Shown: positions 1-5,820, numbered from the stretch's first letter. The stretch: 7,892 nucleotides of DNA from Desulfobulbaceae bacterium (GCA_003557565.1 PWOG01000047.1:1-7892); one strand, 5' to 3'. Made by a program: numbers and translations. The notes: generated from the letters alone by a model not told the origin.

Positions 1-44
1 CGGGTTTCACTTGCTCACTCTAATTAGTATATCAATTGCCGGTC

Positions 45-88
45 AGGTGCGACCCCAATAAGGTGCGACCCCAATAAGGTGCGACCAT
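45..88. repeat. 16-bp tandem repeat, about 2.7 copies
   Basis: The unit AGGTGCGACCCCAATA occurs at 45-60 and, identically, at 61-76. A partial third copy (AGGTGCGACC) runs from 77 before diverging. GACCA at 83-87 can pair with TGGTC at 97-101, so the right end could also form a small hairpin. The array lies just downstream of the DUF177 stop codon, where rpmF is usually found. Arrays with GGGGTC-type cores are, from general memory, seen near REP-associated (Y1) transposases in deltaproteobacteria. No transposase is visible here, so that link is only a guess. Confidence 0.85.
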
Positions 89-125
89 GGATAAGGTGGT
101 CATTGTTGCCGGGAAATAAAAATGG

Positions 126-650
126 CTATGATGTTTTCAACACCTTAAGCACGGCAAAGGGTGAGTTCTTTGCTTCCACGGCACAGCCACAATCATCACG
201 ATTCAGATCACTCCCGCAGGCGGAACACAACCCCCGGCAATCCCGGCTGCACAGATTTTTTGCCGGCAGGCTCAAAAAGACCTGCTGGGTCAGCAGATCC
301 GCCACATCCACCAGGTCATCGTCCAGGAAGATGGTATCCATTTCCTCTCGGCTGCAGGCATGTTCAATCTCTCCGTAAGCCGTGGCCTCTTCCCCCCGGC
401 CTGACAGTTCCAGATGCAGACTGAACCGGACATCAACCTGATGCCGGTATGACTCCAGGCAACGGTCGCACAGCAGACTTACAGTGGCCTCCAGCCAGCC
501 GGCAAAAATCACCCGCTCCCGGTCCCGGGAAAGAGTTACCGCCGCCCGGGCCACCCCATGGCGCTCCAGTTCATGATCGGGGAACCACGATTGGTCCGCT
601 ATTTCCAGAGCCAGGCCCTGGGGCGGAATTTCGGCAAATCTGATTATCAT
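126..650 (-). CDS. DUF177 / YceD-family protein, Cys-rich form
   Basis: This 174-residue protein matches the DUF177 (YceD, 'large ribosomal RNA accumulation protein') family, which is associated with 23S rRNA accumulation and usually sits directly before rpmF (ribosomal protein L32). Visible signatures are the CDRCL motif at residues 61-65, an acidic stretch around 109-117 (LDDDLVDVADLL), and a C-terminal Cys cluster at C134, C138, C142, C145, C154 and C156. The cluster looks like a zinc site and is typical of the non-enterobacterial form of the family. The protein ends in the expected NPFAVLK-like tail (SPFAVLKVL), so it appears complete. The start is an ATG at 648-650 with only a weak ribosome-binding site. 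A good promoter lies 43-71 bases upstream, so it is probably transcribed independently of the mla cluster. rpmF is not found in the 125 bases downstream, which is unusual. Family assignment is strong; the molecular mechanism is not established. Confidence 0.9.
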   Translation of the reverse strand: MIIRFAEIPPQGLALEIADQSWFPDHELERHGVARAAVTLSRDRERVIFAGWLEATVSLLCDRCLESYRHQVDVRFSLHLELSGRGEEATAYGEIEHACSREEMDTIFLDDDLVDVADLLTQQVFLSLPAKNLCSRDCRGLCSACGSDLNRDDCGCAVEAKNSPFAVLKVLKTS

Positions 651-692
651 GGCGACTATACGGCGGTCCGGATAAAATTACCAAAACGCGAA

Positions 693-721
693 AATATAGA
701 ATATCTAACCGTTTTGGTCAA
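693..721 (-). promoter_or_regulatory. Sigma70-type promoter for the DUF177 gene
   Basis: On the minus strand a TTGACC -35 (716-721) is followed after exactly 17 bases by a TATATT -10 (693-698). Transcription would begin near 686, giving a leader of about 36 bases. The -35 overlaps the stop codon (718-720) of the preceding membrane-protein gene. A small dyad, TAGA-ATA-TCTA (697-707), sits at the upstream edge of the -10, and CCAAAAC (681-687) / GTTTTGG (711-717) flank the region, so repressor binding or RNA folding is possible. Spacing and hexamer match are good; use of the promoter is inferred. Confidence 0.65.
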
Positions 722-1221
722 GGAGTTTCCTGACCCCCGACCCTGGCACGGGTATGTTGCAGCCAGCGGGCCATCTTCCGGACCAGCCGCCACCTGTGGT
801 CAAGCCAGGACCAAACGGCAAAAAACAGCACGAAATTCATGCTGTAGAGCTTGAAATCAAGCTCTGACGTCAAATTCACCACGCCGGCGTCGATTATCCG
901 CCCTTGGGGATAAGCAACCAGACCGGTAAAAAGAAGAATATAAGCGATGACATAGCCGAAAAAAAGCAGAAAGCCGGCGGTAACGCCGGGCAGAACCCGC
1001 CGCAGGAGGGCAGCGGCAGACTGCTGCAGGCGGTCGAGGGCCACCACCATCAGCCCGAAAAGGGGGCCCAGAACAAGAGCCGCCAAAAGCATGAACAGAG
1101 CGACCGGCGGCGCCAGCTGGCGGGAGAAAACGAAATAGGCGGCGAGCAGGAAAACCAGCGAGGCGTAAAACAGGATCAAAGGTGCCAGGGTTTGCTTGAA
1201 AAGATCCTTCACAAAATCCAT
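718..1221 (-). CDS. Hypothetical four-helix inner-membrane protein
   Basis: I do not recognise this 167-residue protein as a named family. It has four likely membrane helices at about residues 11-32, 39-62, 79-103 and 125-141. A short amphipathic start (MDFVKDLFKQ) precedes them, a hydrophilic loop at 104-124 separates the last two, and the tail is strongly basic (HRWRLVRKMARWLQHTRAR), which suggests a cytoplasmic C-terminus. The ATG at 1219-1221 lies inside the end of the preceding cyclic-nucleotide-binding-fold gene (13-base overlap), so the two are probably translationally coupled. It is the last gene of the mla cluster. A functional tie to lipid transport is suggested by position only. 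There are no catalytic or metal-binding motifs that I can see. Confidence 0.75.
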   Translation of the reverse strand: MDFVKDLFKQTLAPLILFYASLVFLLAAYFVFSRQLAPPVALFMLLAALVLGPLFGLMVVALDRLQQSAAALLRRVLPGVTAGFLLFFGYVIAYILLFTGLVAYPQGRIIDAGVVNLTSELDFKLYSMNFVLFFAVWSWLDHRWRLVRKMARWLQHTRARVGGQETP

Positions 1222-1745
1222 GCAAGCCGTTCGCCGGCACTACGAAGCCGCTGCCGCATGACCTTGACAATCCTGACAAGCAATTTCAGGGCCAGACCCT
1301 GGTCATCTTCGATTAATCCCCGCAGTCGTTCCCGGGGCAAAACCAGCAACCTGGAGGGTTCCACCGCCTCCACCACGGTTCCATAACAGGCGGGGCCGTC
1401 GCTGTCTGATGAGCACCCGGGCCCGCCGGCCAGATCCACCACTGCTGCCTCACCCGTCATGCCTCCCCGTTCAATCTCCGCCAGCAATACGTAACGGCCG
1501 GGAAAGGAGGCAGGTTTCTTTACCGCCAGTTTGCCATCCAGCACAAAGGCCAGAAAATCGGCGGGCCGGTGGCCTTCAATAACGGTCTCGCCCACATTCA
1601 ATTGTTTCACCCGGCCCATGGCGGCCAGCCGCATTGCCTCGTCGGGCTCAAGAAAGGCCAGTACGGCGGTAGCCTCATCCCGGCCTATCCCGCCATCGGC
1701 TGACCGGGAAACCTCGGCTCCCGCGCTGCTGTCAATCACGGTCAT
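1209..1745 (-). CDS. Cyclic nucleotide-binding-fold protein without effector domain (degenerate pocket)
   Basis: This 178-residue protein resembles a stand-alone cyclic nucleotide-binding (Crp/cNMP) domain. The beta-roll is visible from about residue 47 (QLNVGETVIEGHRPADFLAF), followed by VLDGKLAV at 68-75, a GE-containing segment at 94-101 (GGMTGEAA) that corresponds to the phosphate-binding cassette, and a helical C-terminus at 137-172. There is no helix-turn-helix, kinase or channel domain. The arginine normally found a little after the GE motif is not evident: the region reads GPACYGTVVEAVEP. A Gly/Ser/Asp-rich insertion (LAGGPGCSSDSDG) lies inside the cassette. Canonical cAMP/cGMP binding is therefore doubtful. 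The start ATG (1743-1745) overlaps the mlaC stop in an ATGA, indicating translational coupling. It could be a structural or regulatory partner in the lipid-transport cluster; that is inference. Confidence 0.8.
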   Translation of the reverse strand: MTVIDSSAGAEVSRSADGGIGRDEATAVLAFLEPDEAMRLAAMGRVKQLNVGETVIEGHRPADFLAFVLDGKLAVKKPASFPGRYVLLAEIERGGMTGEAAVVDLAGGPGCSSDSDGPACYGTVVEAVEPSRLLVLPRERLRGLIEDDQGLALKLLVRIVKVMRQRLRSAGERLAWIL

Positions 1746-2422
1746 AGGCTGAAATCCATATCATCGTCGGCCAGGGCGTCTTCGCCGGTGGCAAGACCTT
1801 CTTCCAGGCGCTGAATCAATTCGTCAAAAGAGTAGGGCTCAAATTGACTGCGAAAATTGCGCACCAGACTTACCCCTTCGATTTCAACATCATATACCAG
1901 CCACCGGCCATCTTTCTCCCGCATCCGGTAATTAATCGGCACCGCCTGGTCCTTCATGACAAAATCGGTCATCACCCGGGCATAACGGTTGCCCCGGCGA
2001 TCCTCGCGAATTTCATGATTCTTGACCACGACTTTTTCATCGGAATATTCATCCACTTGGTCAATATAATTCCGCTCCAGGTATTTCTTGAACAGATCGA
2101 TAAAAGTTTGCCGCTGAGCGTCATCGATGTCACGCCAGCGAGGCCCCATGGTACGCATGGAGATCTCCCGAAAGTCGAGAAATTTATCCACCAGAGCTAC
2201 CACCCTGCCGTAACGTTCTTCACTATTTTCCTCGCCAGCCAGTTCCGGGTCGCTAAGAATATCGATAATTTCATCCACCGCCCTGCTCACGGTTTCACTT
2301 GGATCCGCCGCCATGGCCGATCCCGGCATGGCGGCCAGCAGGACAACGGACATCAGGCCCAGCATGAGCCCCCCGGCCAGACAAGCAATCTTTTCCGAGA
2401 CAAATATTTTTACTTTCCGCAC
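1742..2422 (-). CDS. mlaC: MlaC, periplasmic phospholipid-binding carrier
   Basis: MlaC (Tgt2/Ttg2D family) ferries phospholipids across the periplasm between the outer-membrane MlaA complex and the inner-membrane MlaFED complex. The 226-residue product has a signal peptide: a hydrophobic core at about residues 14-31 and a likely signal peptidase I site after AMA (residue 38). Family landmarks follow: DIL near 56, KFLDFREISMRTMGPRW with a conserved aromatic/Arg pattern, FKKYLERNY, and the strand pair around VMKDQAVPINYRM and WLVYDVEIEGVSLV. The last of these (DVEIEGVSLVRNFRSQF) is a hallmark of the family. Translation starts at a GTG (2420-2422), supported by a strong AGGAGAG site five bases upstream. 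The stop overlaps the next gene by four bases. Length is close to the usual 200-215 plus a slightly long leader and acidic tail. Confidence 0.95.
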   Translation of the reverse strand: MRKVKIFVSEKIACLAGGLMLGLMSVVLLAAMPGSAMAADPSETVSRAVDEIIDILSDPELAGEENSEERYGRVVALVDKFLDFREISMRTMGPRWRDIDDAQRQTFIDLFKKYLERNYIDQVDEYSDEKVVVKNHEIREDRRGNRYARVMTDFVMKDQAVPINYRMREKDGRWLVYDVEIEGVSLVRNFRSQFEPYSFDELIQRLEEGLATGEDALADDDMDFSL

Positions 2423-2427
2423 CTTAT

Positions 2428-2434
2428 CTCTCCT
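2428..2434 (-). promoter_or_regulatory. Ribosome-binding site fixing the mlaC GTG start
   Basis: AGGAGAG on the minus strand lies five bases before GTG at 2420-2422. It is one of the clearest Shine-Dalgarno sites in the cluster and supports the GTG as the true start. The 116-base mlaA-mlaC gap shows no convincing internal promoter or terminator. It does contain TATCCC-ATG-GGGATA (2513-2527), a short perfect stem. Confidence 0.75.
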
Positions 2435-2538
2435 GTTTCATGGCTTTATCATGCTTTGCCACCCTGCGGAGGCCATAGCTTGGACGCCCGGCGGGGCGAC
2501 GGCCACCGTTATCCCATGGGGATAGATACACGACCGGT

Positions 2539-3477
2539 CTATGGTCCAACCTCATCGGCATCACTGAAAAGCGCCGGCACTTCGGAATCCTCCTTGCCCC
2601 GGTCGCGAATTATGCTTCGCCTGTGCTGCCAGTAGGCATCCCTAACCGCGATATAGGGATCAAAGGCAGCGGCGGTGAAGCGTTCGTATTCACCGAGTCG
2701 CAGCGAAACGTTGTTGACCGTTCGCCCGGAGTAAGCCGCCGCTCCGGCTCTGGGGTCTTGAGCCATCAGCCTGGAGAGCGGGTTGACCAGGGAATCACCG
2801 GCCGCCCCCACCGAGTCACGCAGAGTAGATGGGCCGGCCAGGGGCCAATTGATATAAAATCCGTCACCCAGGCCGTAAATCCCCAGGGTTTGACCCAGAT
2901 CGGCATCCCGCTGCTTAATCCCAAAGGTGTCAGCAGCCGGATCGGTCAAACCGGCGATGCCCACGGTGGTGTTGATTGTAAACCGGGCCAGTTCGGTGCC
3001 ACTGTCCCGTACCCGTCCCTGCAGCAAATGGTTGACCACGCGAACCGGGGCCTTCAGATTGCGAAAAAAACGCCGGAAGCAAAGCCGGACATCCTCCGGC
3101 AGGGTCGAGGCATAGCCCCGGGCCACCGGATCCAGAACCCAGACATAAAGTCGGTCGTTAAAGGTGAAGAACACCCGGTTCAGTGGCTCCAGAGGGTCGG
3201 CCAGGGTTTTGTCATCACGGGCATTTTGTGCCCATGGGTCGTCGTCCCAGGGATCATCGTCCCAGGGGTCTTCATCCAAAGGGTCTTCGTCCAAAGGGTC
3301 TTCGTCCCACGGGTCGTAAAAATCCTCTCGGCCGGTGGCCGGGTCCTGTTCGGAAACGACTTCCTCGGCGGGAAGCGCAACCGGCAGGATCAAAAAAAAA
3401 CAAAGCACCAGCGGAGCCAACCACAACGCCGGCCGCCCCCCCGATTTTTCCGTTTTTTCCCCCTTTTGATCGAACAT
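2539..3477 (-). CDS. mlaA: MlaA (VacJ-family) outer-membrane phospholipid-removal protein
   Basis: MlaA removes misplaced phospholipids from the outer leaflet of the outer membrane and hands them to MlaC. The domain (about residues 94-290) carries the signature DPLEPLNRVFFTFNDRLY at its start, FRRFFRNLKAPVRVVNHLLQG, and YINWPLAGPSTLRDSVG with the conserved GPSTLRD at 215-221. The N-terminus has a signal peptide with a hydrophobic core at about 19-36. No lipobox is visible: the only Cys there (C26) follows LVL, and cleavage after LPA is more likely. E. coli MlaA is a lipoprotein, so this differs. Between signal and domain lies an acidic linker of DPWDD/DPLDE repeats (55-82). I prefer the ATG at 3475-3477, which has AGGTG three bases upstream, to the in-frame GTG at 3481-3483. 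The gene sits 36 bases after mlaD, inside the transporter cluster. Confidence 0.95.
   Translation of the reverse strand: MFDQKGEKTEKSGGRPALWLAPLVLCFFLILPVALPAEEVVSEQDPATGREDFYDPWDEDPLDEDPLDEDPWDDDPWDDDPWAQNARDDKTLADPLEPLNRVFFTFNDRLYVWVLDPVARGYASTLPEDVRLCFRRFFRNLKAPVRVVNHLLQGRVRDSGTELARFTINTTVGIAGLTDPAADTFGIKQRDADLGQTLGIYGLGDGFYINWPLAGPSTLRDSVGAAGDSLVNPLSRLMAQDPRAGAAAYSGRTVNNVSLRLGEYERFTAAAFDPYIAVRDAYWQHRRSIIRDRGKEDSEVPALFSDADEVGP
3232..3315 (-). repeat. 15-bp in-frame tandem repeat within mlaA
   Basis: About 5.6 imperfect copies of a 15-base unit encode successive pentapeptides DPWDE, DPLDE, DPLDE, DPWDD, DPWDD and a final DPW. On the plus strand the units read like TTCGTCCAAAGGGTC, with a few substitutions between copies. 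The two middle DPLDE units differ at only one base, pointing to recent duplication by replication slippage. Copy-number change would keep the reading frame and only alter the length of the acidic linker. Confidence 0.9.
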
Positions 3478-3519
3478 GGACACCTACCCCCGGCAAACGA
3501 CCCGCCTCATCCCGGTAAA

Positions 3520-3972
3520 TCAGACCCCGCCAAAGATATACTTGCTGACCAACTCCTCCAAATCGAGAGCGGACTCTGTTTCCAGCAGCCAGTCACCATC
3601 TTCAAGCATCATATCGGAACCGCCGGGGCTGATGGAGACGTACTTTTCGCCGATAATGCCCTGGGTCTTGATGGAAGCGATGGAATCTTCGCTTAACTCC
3701 ACTTCCCGGTCGATATACATGGTTACCTCGGCCCGCTGGCGGTCACTGAGGTCTATCCCGGTCACCTTGCCCACTCGAACCCCGGCAATTTCCACCACCG
3801 CGCCCTGGCGCAGGCCGGAAATATTACCGAATTCGGCCTGAACCTGATATTGGTGCCGCTTGGACAGCGGCGCAAAATCACCCAGCTGGGCCGATAAATA
3901 TACAAAGGAGAAAAAACCGGCCAGGACAAAAAGGCCCACCACCAGATCCAGTTTAGCTCTGCTCATAGTCAT
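3520..3972 (-). CDS. mlaD: MlaD, MCE-domain subunit of the Mla transporter
   Basis: MlaD forms the periplasmic hexameric MCE ring through which lipids pass between MlaC and the MlaFE membrane core. The product has one N-terminal membrane helix (about residues 8-27) and one MCE domain (about 40-117). The typical pattern is visible in F-x-N-I-S-G-L-R-x-G-A-V-V-E-I-A-G-V-R-V-G-K-V, followed by GIIGEKYVSISPGG. At 150 residues it is shorter than E. coli MlaD (183); the C-terminal segment that makes the central pore helix is brief but ends in a hydrophobic YIFGGV. Two start codons are possible: ATG at 3970-3972 and ATG at 3964-3966. The second has GGAAA at better spacing. Either start overlaps the mlaF stop (by 20 or 14 bases), implying coupling. 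Confidence 0.95.
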   Translation of the reverse strand: MTMSRAKLDLVVGLFVLAGFFSFVYLSAQLGDFAPLSKRHQYQVQAEFGNISGLRQGAVVEIAGVRVGKVTGIDLSDRQRAEVTMYIDREVELSEDSIASIKTQGIIGEKYVSISPGGSDMMLEDGDWLLETESALDLEELVSKYIFGGV

Positions 3973-4738
3973 TTTCCATGGTTTTGCTCAAATAAATATC
4001 GCCCATGGTGATGCGGACGAATTCCCGGATATCCGGATCACTGCTGCGCTGAATATCTTCCGGGCTGGGAAAGTATTTAGCCCCGCCCTGACCCATGATA
4101 ATTACCTGATCGGCAAGGTTGAAGATCTTGGGAATATCATGGCTGACAATCACCGCAGTGTAGCCAAATTTCTGCTGGGTTTCGAGAAAAAGCCGGTATA
4201 TCTCCATGGCTTTTTCCGGGTCCAGGCCGGTGGTCGGCTCATCGAAAAGCATGATCTCCGGCTGCAGCATCAGGGCCCGGGCCAGGCCGACCCGTTTTTT
4301 CATGCCTCCGGAAAGCTGGGCCGGATATTTTTCTTCATGGCCGGACAACCCCAACTGCTCCAGGATCTGCATAACCCGCTGGCGAACCTCACCGGCGGCC
4401 AAAGATGTTCTTTCCTCCAGGGGCAAGGCCACATTGGCAAAAACGGACAGGGAGTCCAGGAGCGCCCCGCCCTGAAACAACACCCCGAAATTCATTCTCA
4501 TTTCGTTGAGCCTACGGCCACGCATCCGGGAGATATCCCGACCCTTGACCAGAACCCTGCCGGAGTCAGGCTTAAGCAGCCCCAGAATCAGCTTTAAGGT
4601 CACGCTCTTGCCCTGGCCGCTGGCCCCGGCAATCACCGTGGTCCGGCCTCCCTTAATGGCAAAATCCACGCCGCTGAGCACCTGTTGGCTGCCGAATGAT
4701 TTGCTGACCTGTTCAAACTCAATGACCGAGTTGCTCAT
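3953..4738 (-). CDS. mlaF: MlaF, ATP-binding subunit of the Mla transporter
   Basis: This 261-residue ABC ATPase powers the Mla lipid transporter on the cytoplasmic face of the inner membrane. All catalytic motifs are present: Walker A GASGQGKS (38-45), Q-loop Q89 (FGVLFQGGALLDSLSVFANV, typical of MlaF/MCE ATPases), signature LSGGMKKR (142-149), Walker B IMLFDEP (162-168), D-loop GLD, and H-loop H200 in IVSHD. The LSGGM signature and the FQGGALLDSL stretch separate it from generic ABC ATPases. It starts at ATG 4736-4738, overlapping the mlaE stop in an ATGA. The frame stays open upstream into mlaE, but that extension has no homology to the family and is antisense-of-nothing read-through of the mlaE frame. 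The length matches E. coli MlaF (269). Confidence 0.97.
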   Translation of the reverse strand: MSNSVIEFEQVSKSFGSQQVLSGVDFAIKGGRTTVIAGASGQGKSVTLKLILGLLKPDSGRVLVKGRDISRMRGRRLNEMRMNFGVLFQGGALLDSLSVFANVALPLEERTSLAAGEVRQRVMQILEQLGLSGHEEKYPAQLSGGMKKRVGLARALMLQPEIMLFDEPTTGLDPEKAMEIYRLFLETQQKFGYTAVIVSHDIPKIFNLADQVIIMGQGGAKYFPSPEDIQRSSDPDIREFVRITMGDIYLSKTMENDYEQS

Positions 4739-5529
4739 AACAAAATAGCCGTCAACAGATAGTCCCAAAGCAGGACGGAGATGGAAGAGAGCACCACCGC
4801 CTGGGTGGTGGCCCGGCTGACCCCCTCGGCCCCGAAACCGGCCCCCCGGATCTGGTGCACGAAGTAACCACGGCCGGTGCAGATCCAAACCACCAGCAGA
4901 GCAAAGACAAAGGACTTGATGATGCCCATGTTGATATCCTTCATGGCCACGCTCTGCTCCATCCCGGCAAAGTATGAGCCGGCATTGATCCCTAAAAGCA
5001 CGACCCCGGCCAGGTACCCGCCGAAAATCCCCACCACGCTGAAGATCATGGTCAACAGGGGAATGGAAATCAGGGTGGCCAGCAGCTTGGGTGCCAGCAG
5101 GTAGCGAAAGGGATTGACGGCCATGCACTCCAGGGCGTCGAGCTGTTCGGAATTACGCATAATACCGATCTCGGCACACATCGCCGAACCGGCCCTGCCG
5201 ATGACCATCAAGGCGGTGAGCACCGGCCCCAGTTCGCGCAGCAGGGAAAGGGCCACCATGGAGCCCAGGGCTCCTTCGGCCCCAAACTTACGCAGGGTGT
5301 AGTAACCCTGCAACCCCAGCACCATGCCGGTGAAGGCGGCGGTAAAGAAAATGACGGGCAGCGAGTAAGCCCCAATCAAGCGGACTTGGCGAATCACCTC
5401 CGCCAGACGAAACGGTCGCTCAAAAAGCCCGGCCACCACCTGGACCAGGAAAACACTCATCCGTCCCAAGTCACGGACAAGGTACAGGGTCCGTTCACCC
5501 AGTCCCTCTATGTAGGCCAGCACCGACAA
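4735..5529 (-). CDS. mlaE: MlaE, permease subunit of the Mla transporter
   Basis: MlaE is the integral membrane subunit of the MlaFEDB complex. The sequence shows the family hallmarks: FTGMVLGLQGYYTLRKFGAE, ALSLLRELGPVLTALMVIGRAGSAMCAEIG (the coupling region contacting the ATPase), MRNSEQLDALECMAVNPFRYL, and the C-terminal GVSRATTQAVV. Five to six membrane helices are expected. No ATG start exists. In-frame candidates are TTG 5545-5547, GTG 5542-5544, TTG 5527-5529 and GTG 5521-5523. I chose TTG 5527-5529, giving 264 residues, because GTGAGG (5539-5544) lies nine bases upstream, while the earlier starts lack a visible ribosome-binding site. It is the first gene of the cluster, behind a promoter candidate and a terminator that separates it from the tRNAs. 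Confidence 0.94.
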   Translation of the reverse strand: MSVLAYIEGLGERTLYLVRDLGRMSVFLVQVVAGLFERPFRLAEVIRQVRLIGAYSLPVIFFTAAFTGMVLGLQGYYTLRKFGAEGALGSMVALSLLRELGPVLTALMVIGRAGSAMCAEIGIMRNSEQLDALECMAVNPFRYLLAPKLLATLISIPLLTMIFSVVGIFGGYLAGVVLLGINAGSYFAGMEQSVAMKDINMGIIKSFVFALLVVWICTGRGYFVHQIRGAGFGAEGVSRATTQAVVLSSISVLLWDYLLTAILL

Positions 5530-5538
5530 GGAATAAAA

Positions 5539-5544
5539 CCTCAC
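5539..5544 (-). promoter_or_regulatory. Probable ribosome-binding site for mlaE
   Basis: GTGAGG on the minus strand precedes TTG 5527-5529 by nine bases. It is the only purine-rich site near the possible non-ATG starts and is the reason for the start chosen for mlaE. It would lie inside the coding sequence if an earlier TTG or GTG were used. Confidence 0.4.
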
Positions 5545-5582
5545 CAAAAGATGTCACAGTATTCCCGCACACAAAGCAAAGC

Positions 5583-5612
5583 AAGTTAGTCGCCGTCGAC
5601 CATCGTTGTCAA
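5583..5612 (-). promoter_or_regulatory. Candidate promoter for the mla cluster
   Basis: A perfect TTGACA -35 (5607-5612) is followed by an 18-base spacer and a weak -10, TAACTT (5583-5588), on the minus strand. A transcript would begin near 5576, about 46 bases before the chosen mlaE start. It lies about 70 bases beyond the tRNA terminator, exactly where an operon promoter is needed. The poor -10 suggests either modest strength or activator dependence. Confidence 0.5.
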
Positions 5613-5626
5613 GCAAATCCTGCCCC

Positions 5627-5642
5627 TGTTCACCGGTAAACA
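5627..5642. promoter_or_regulatory. Operator-like 16-bp palindrome upstream of the mla promoter
   Basis: TGTTCACCGGTAAACA is a perfect dyad except for one base pair (C at position 5 against A at position 12), centred on ACCGGT. It lies 14 bases upstream of the -35, around -51 to -66 relative to the inferred start. That location suits an activator or regulator site. The binding protein is unknown. Confidence 0.4.
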
Positions 5643-5683
5643 GCCACGGGGGGTATCCGGCAAGCGATCAGGGGGCACCGCAC

Positions 5684-5723
5684 AAAAAAAAAGGGAAACC
5701 AGACCGTTTGCCTGATTTCCCTT
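5684..5723 (-). terminator. Rho-independent terminator of the tRNA-Val/tRNA-Asp transcript
   Basis: On the minus strand AAGGGAAA (5716-5723) pairs perfectly with TTTCCCTT (5691-5698). The stem continues inward through one T-G wobble and CAG/CTG to about 12 pairs around a nine-base loop. It is followed at once by an unbroken T run (As at 5684-5690 on the plus strand). It begins eight bases after the tRNA-Asp CCA end and insulates the mla cluster from the tRNAs. Confidence 0.92.
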
Positions 5724-5731
5724 GTTTTTTC

Positions 5732-5808
5732 TGGCGGGGTTGACGGGACTCGAACCCGCGACCTCTGGCGTGACAGGCCAGCACTCTAACCAACTGAGCT
5801 ACAACCCC
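5732..5808 (-). tRNA. tRNA-Asp (GUC)
   Basis: A 77-base tRNA with genomically encoded CCA. The acceptor stem GGGGTTG pairs with CAACCCC, followed by discriminator G. The D-arm contains TAGCTCAGTTGGTTAGAG, the anticodon stem is CTGGC/GCCAG around loop CTGTCAC giving anticodon GTC, and the T-arm is CGGGTTCGAGTCCCG. All arms close without mismatches that I can see. It is 12 bases downstream of tRNA-Val and co-transcribed with it. Confidence 0.98.
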
Positions 5809-5820
5809 TGAATTTGAAAA

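Noticed and set aside
45..88. CRISPR array
   Set aside because: The units are directly adjacent, only 16 bp and fewer than three copies, with no spacers and no cas genes.
1844..4597. Long plus-strand open frames opposite mlaC, mlaA and mlaF
   Set aside because: They are antisense to strongly recognisable genes, have no domains, and arise from high-GC codon bias. No plus-strand ribosome-binding or promoter pattern supports them.
4739..5128. N-terminal extension of the mlaF reading frame upstream of ATG 4736-4738
   Set aside because: It lies within mlaE in another frame, is Gly/Arg/His-rich without family similarity, and the ATGA overlap with a normal-length MlaF explains the data better.
5691..5730. 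Plus-strand use of the tRNA terminator
   Set aside because: The stem is followed by T bases on the plus strand too, but no plus-strand gene approaches it, so a bidirectional role has no support here.
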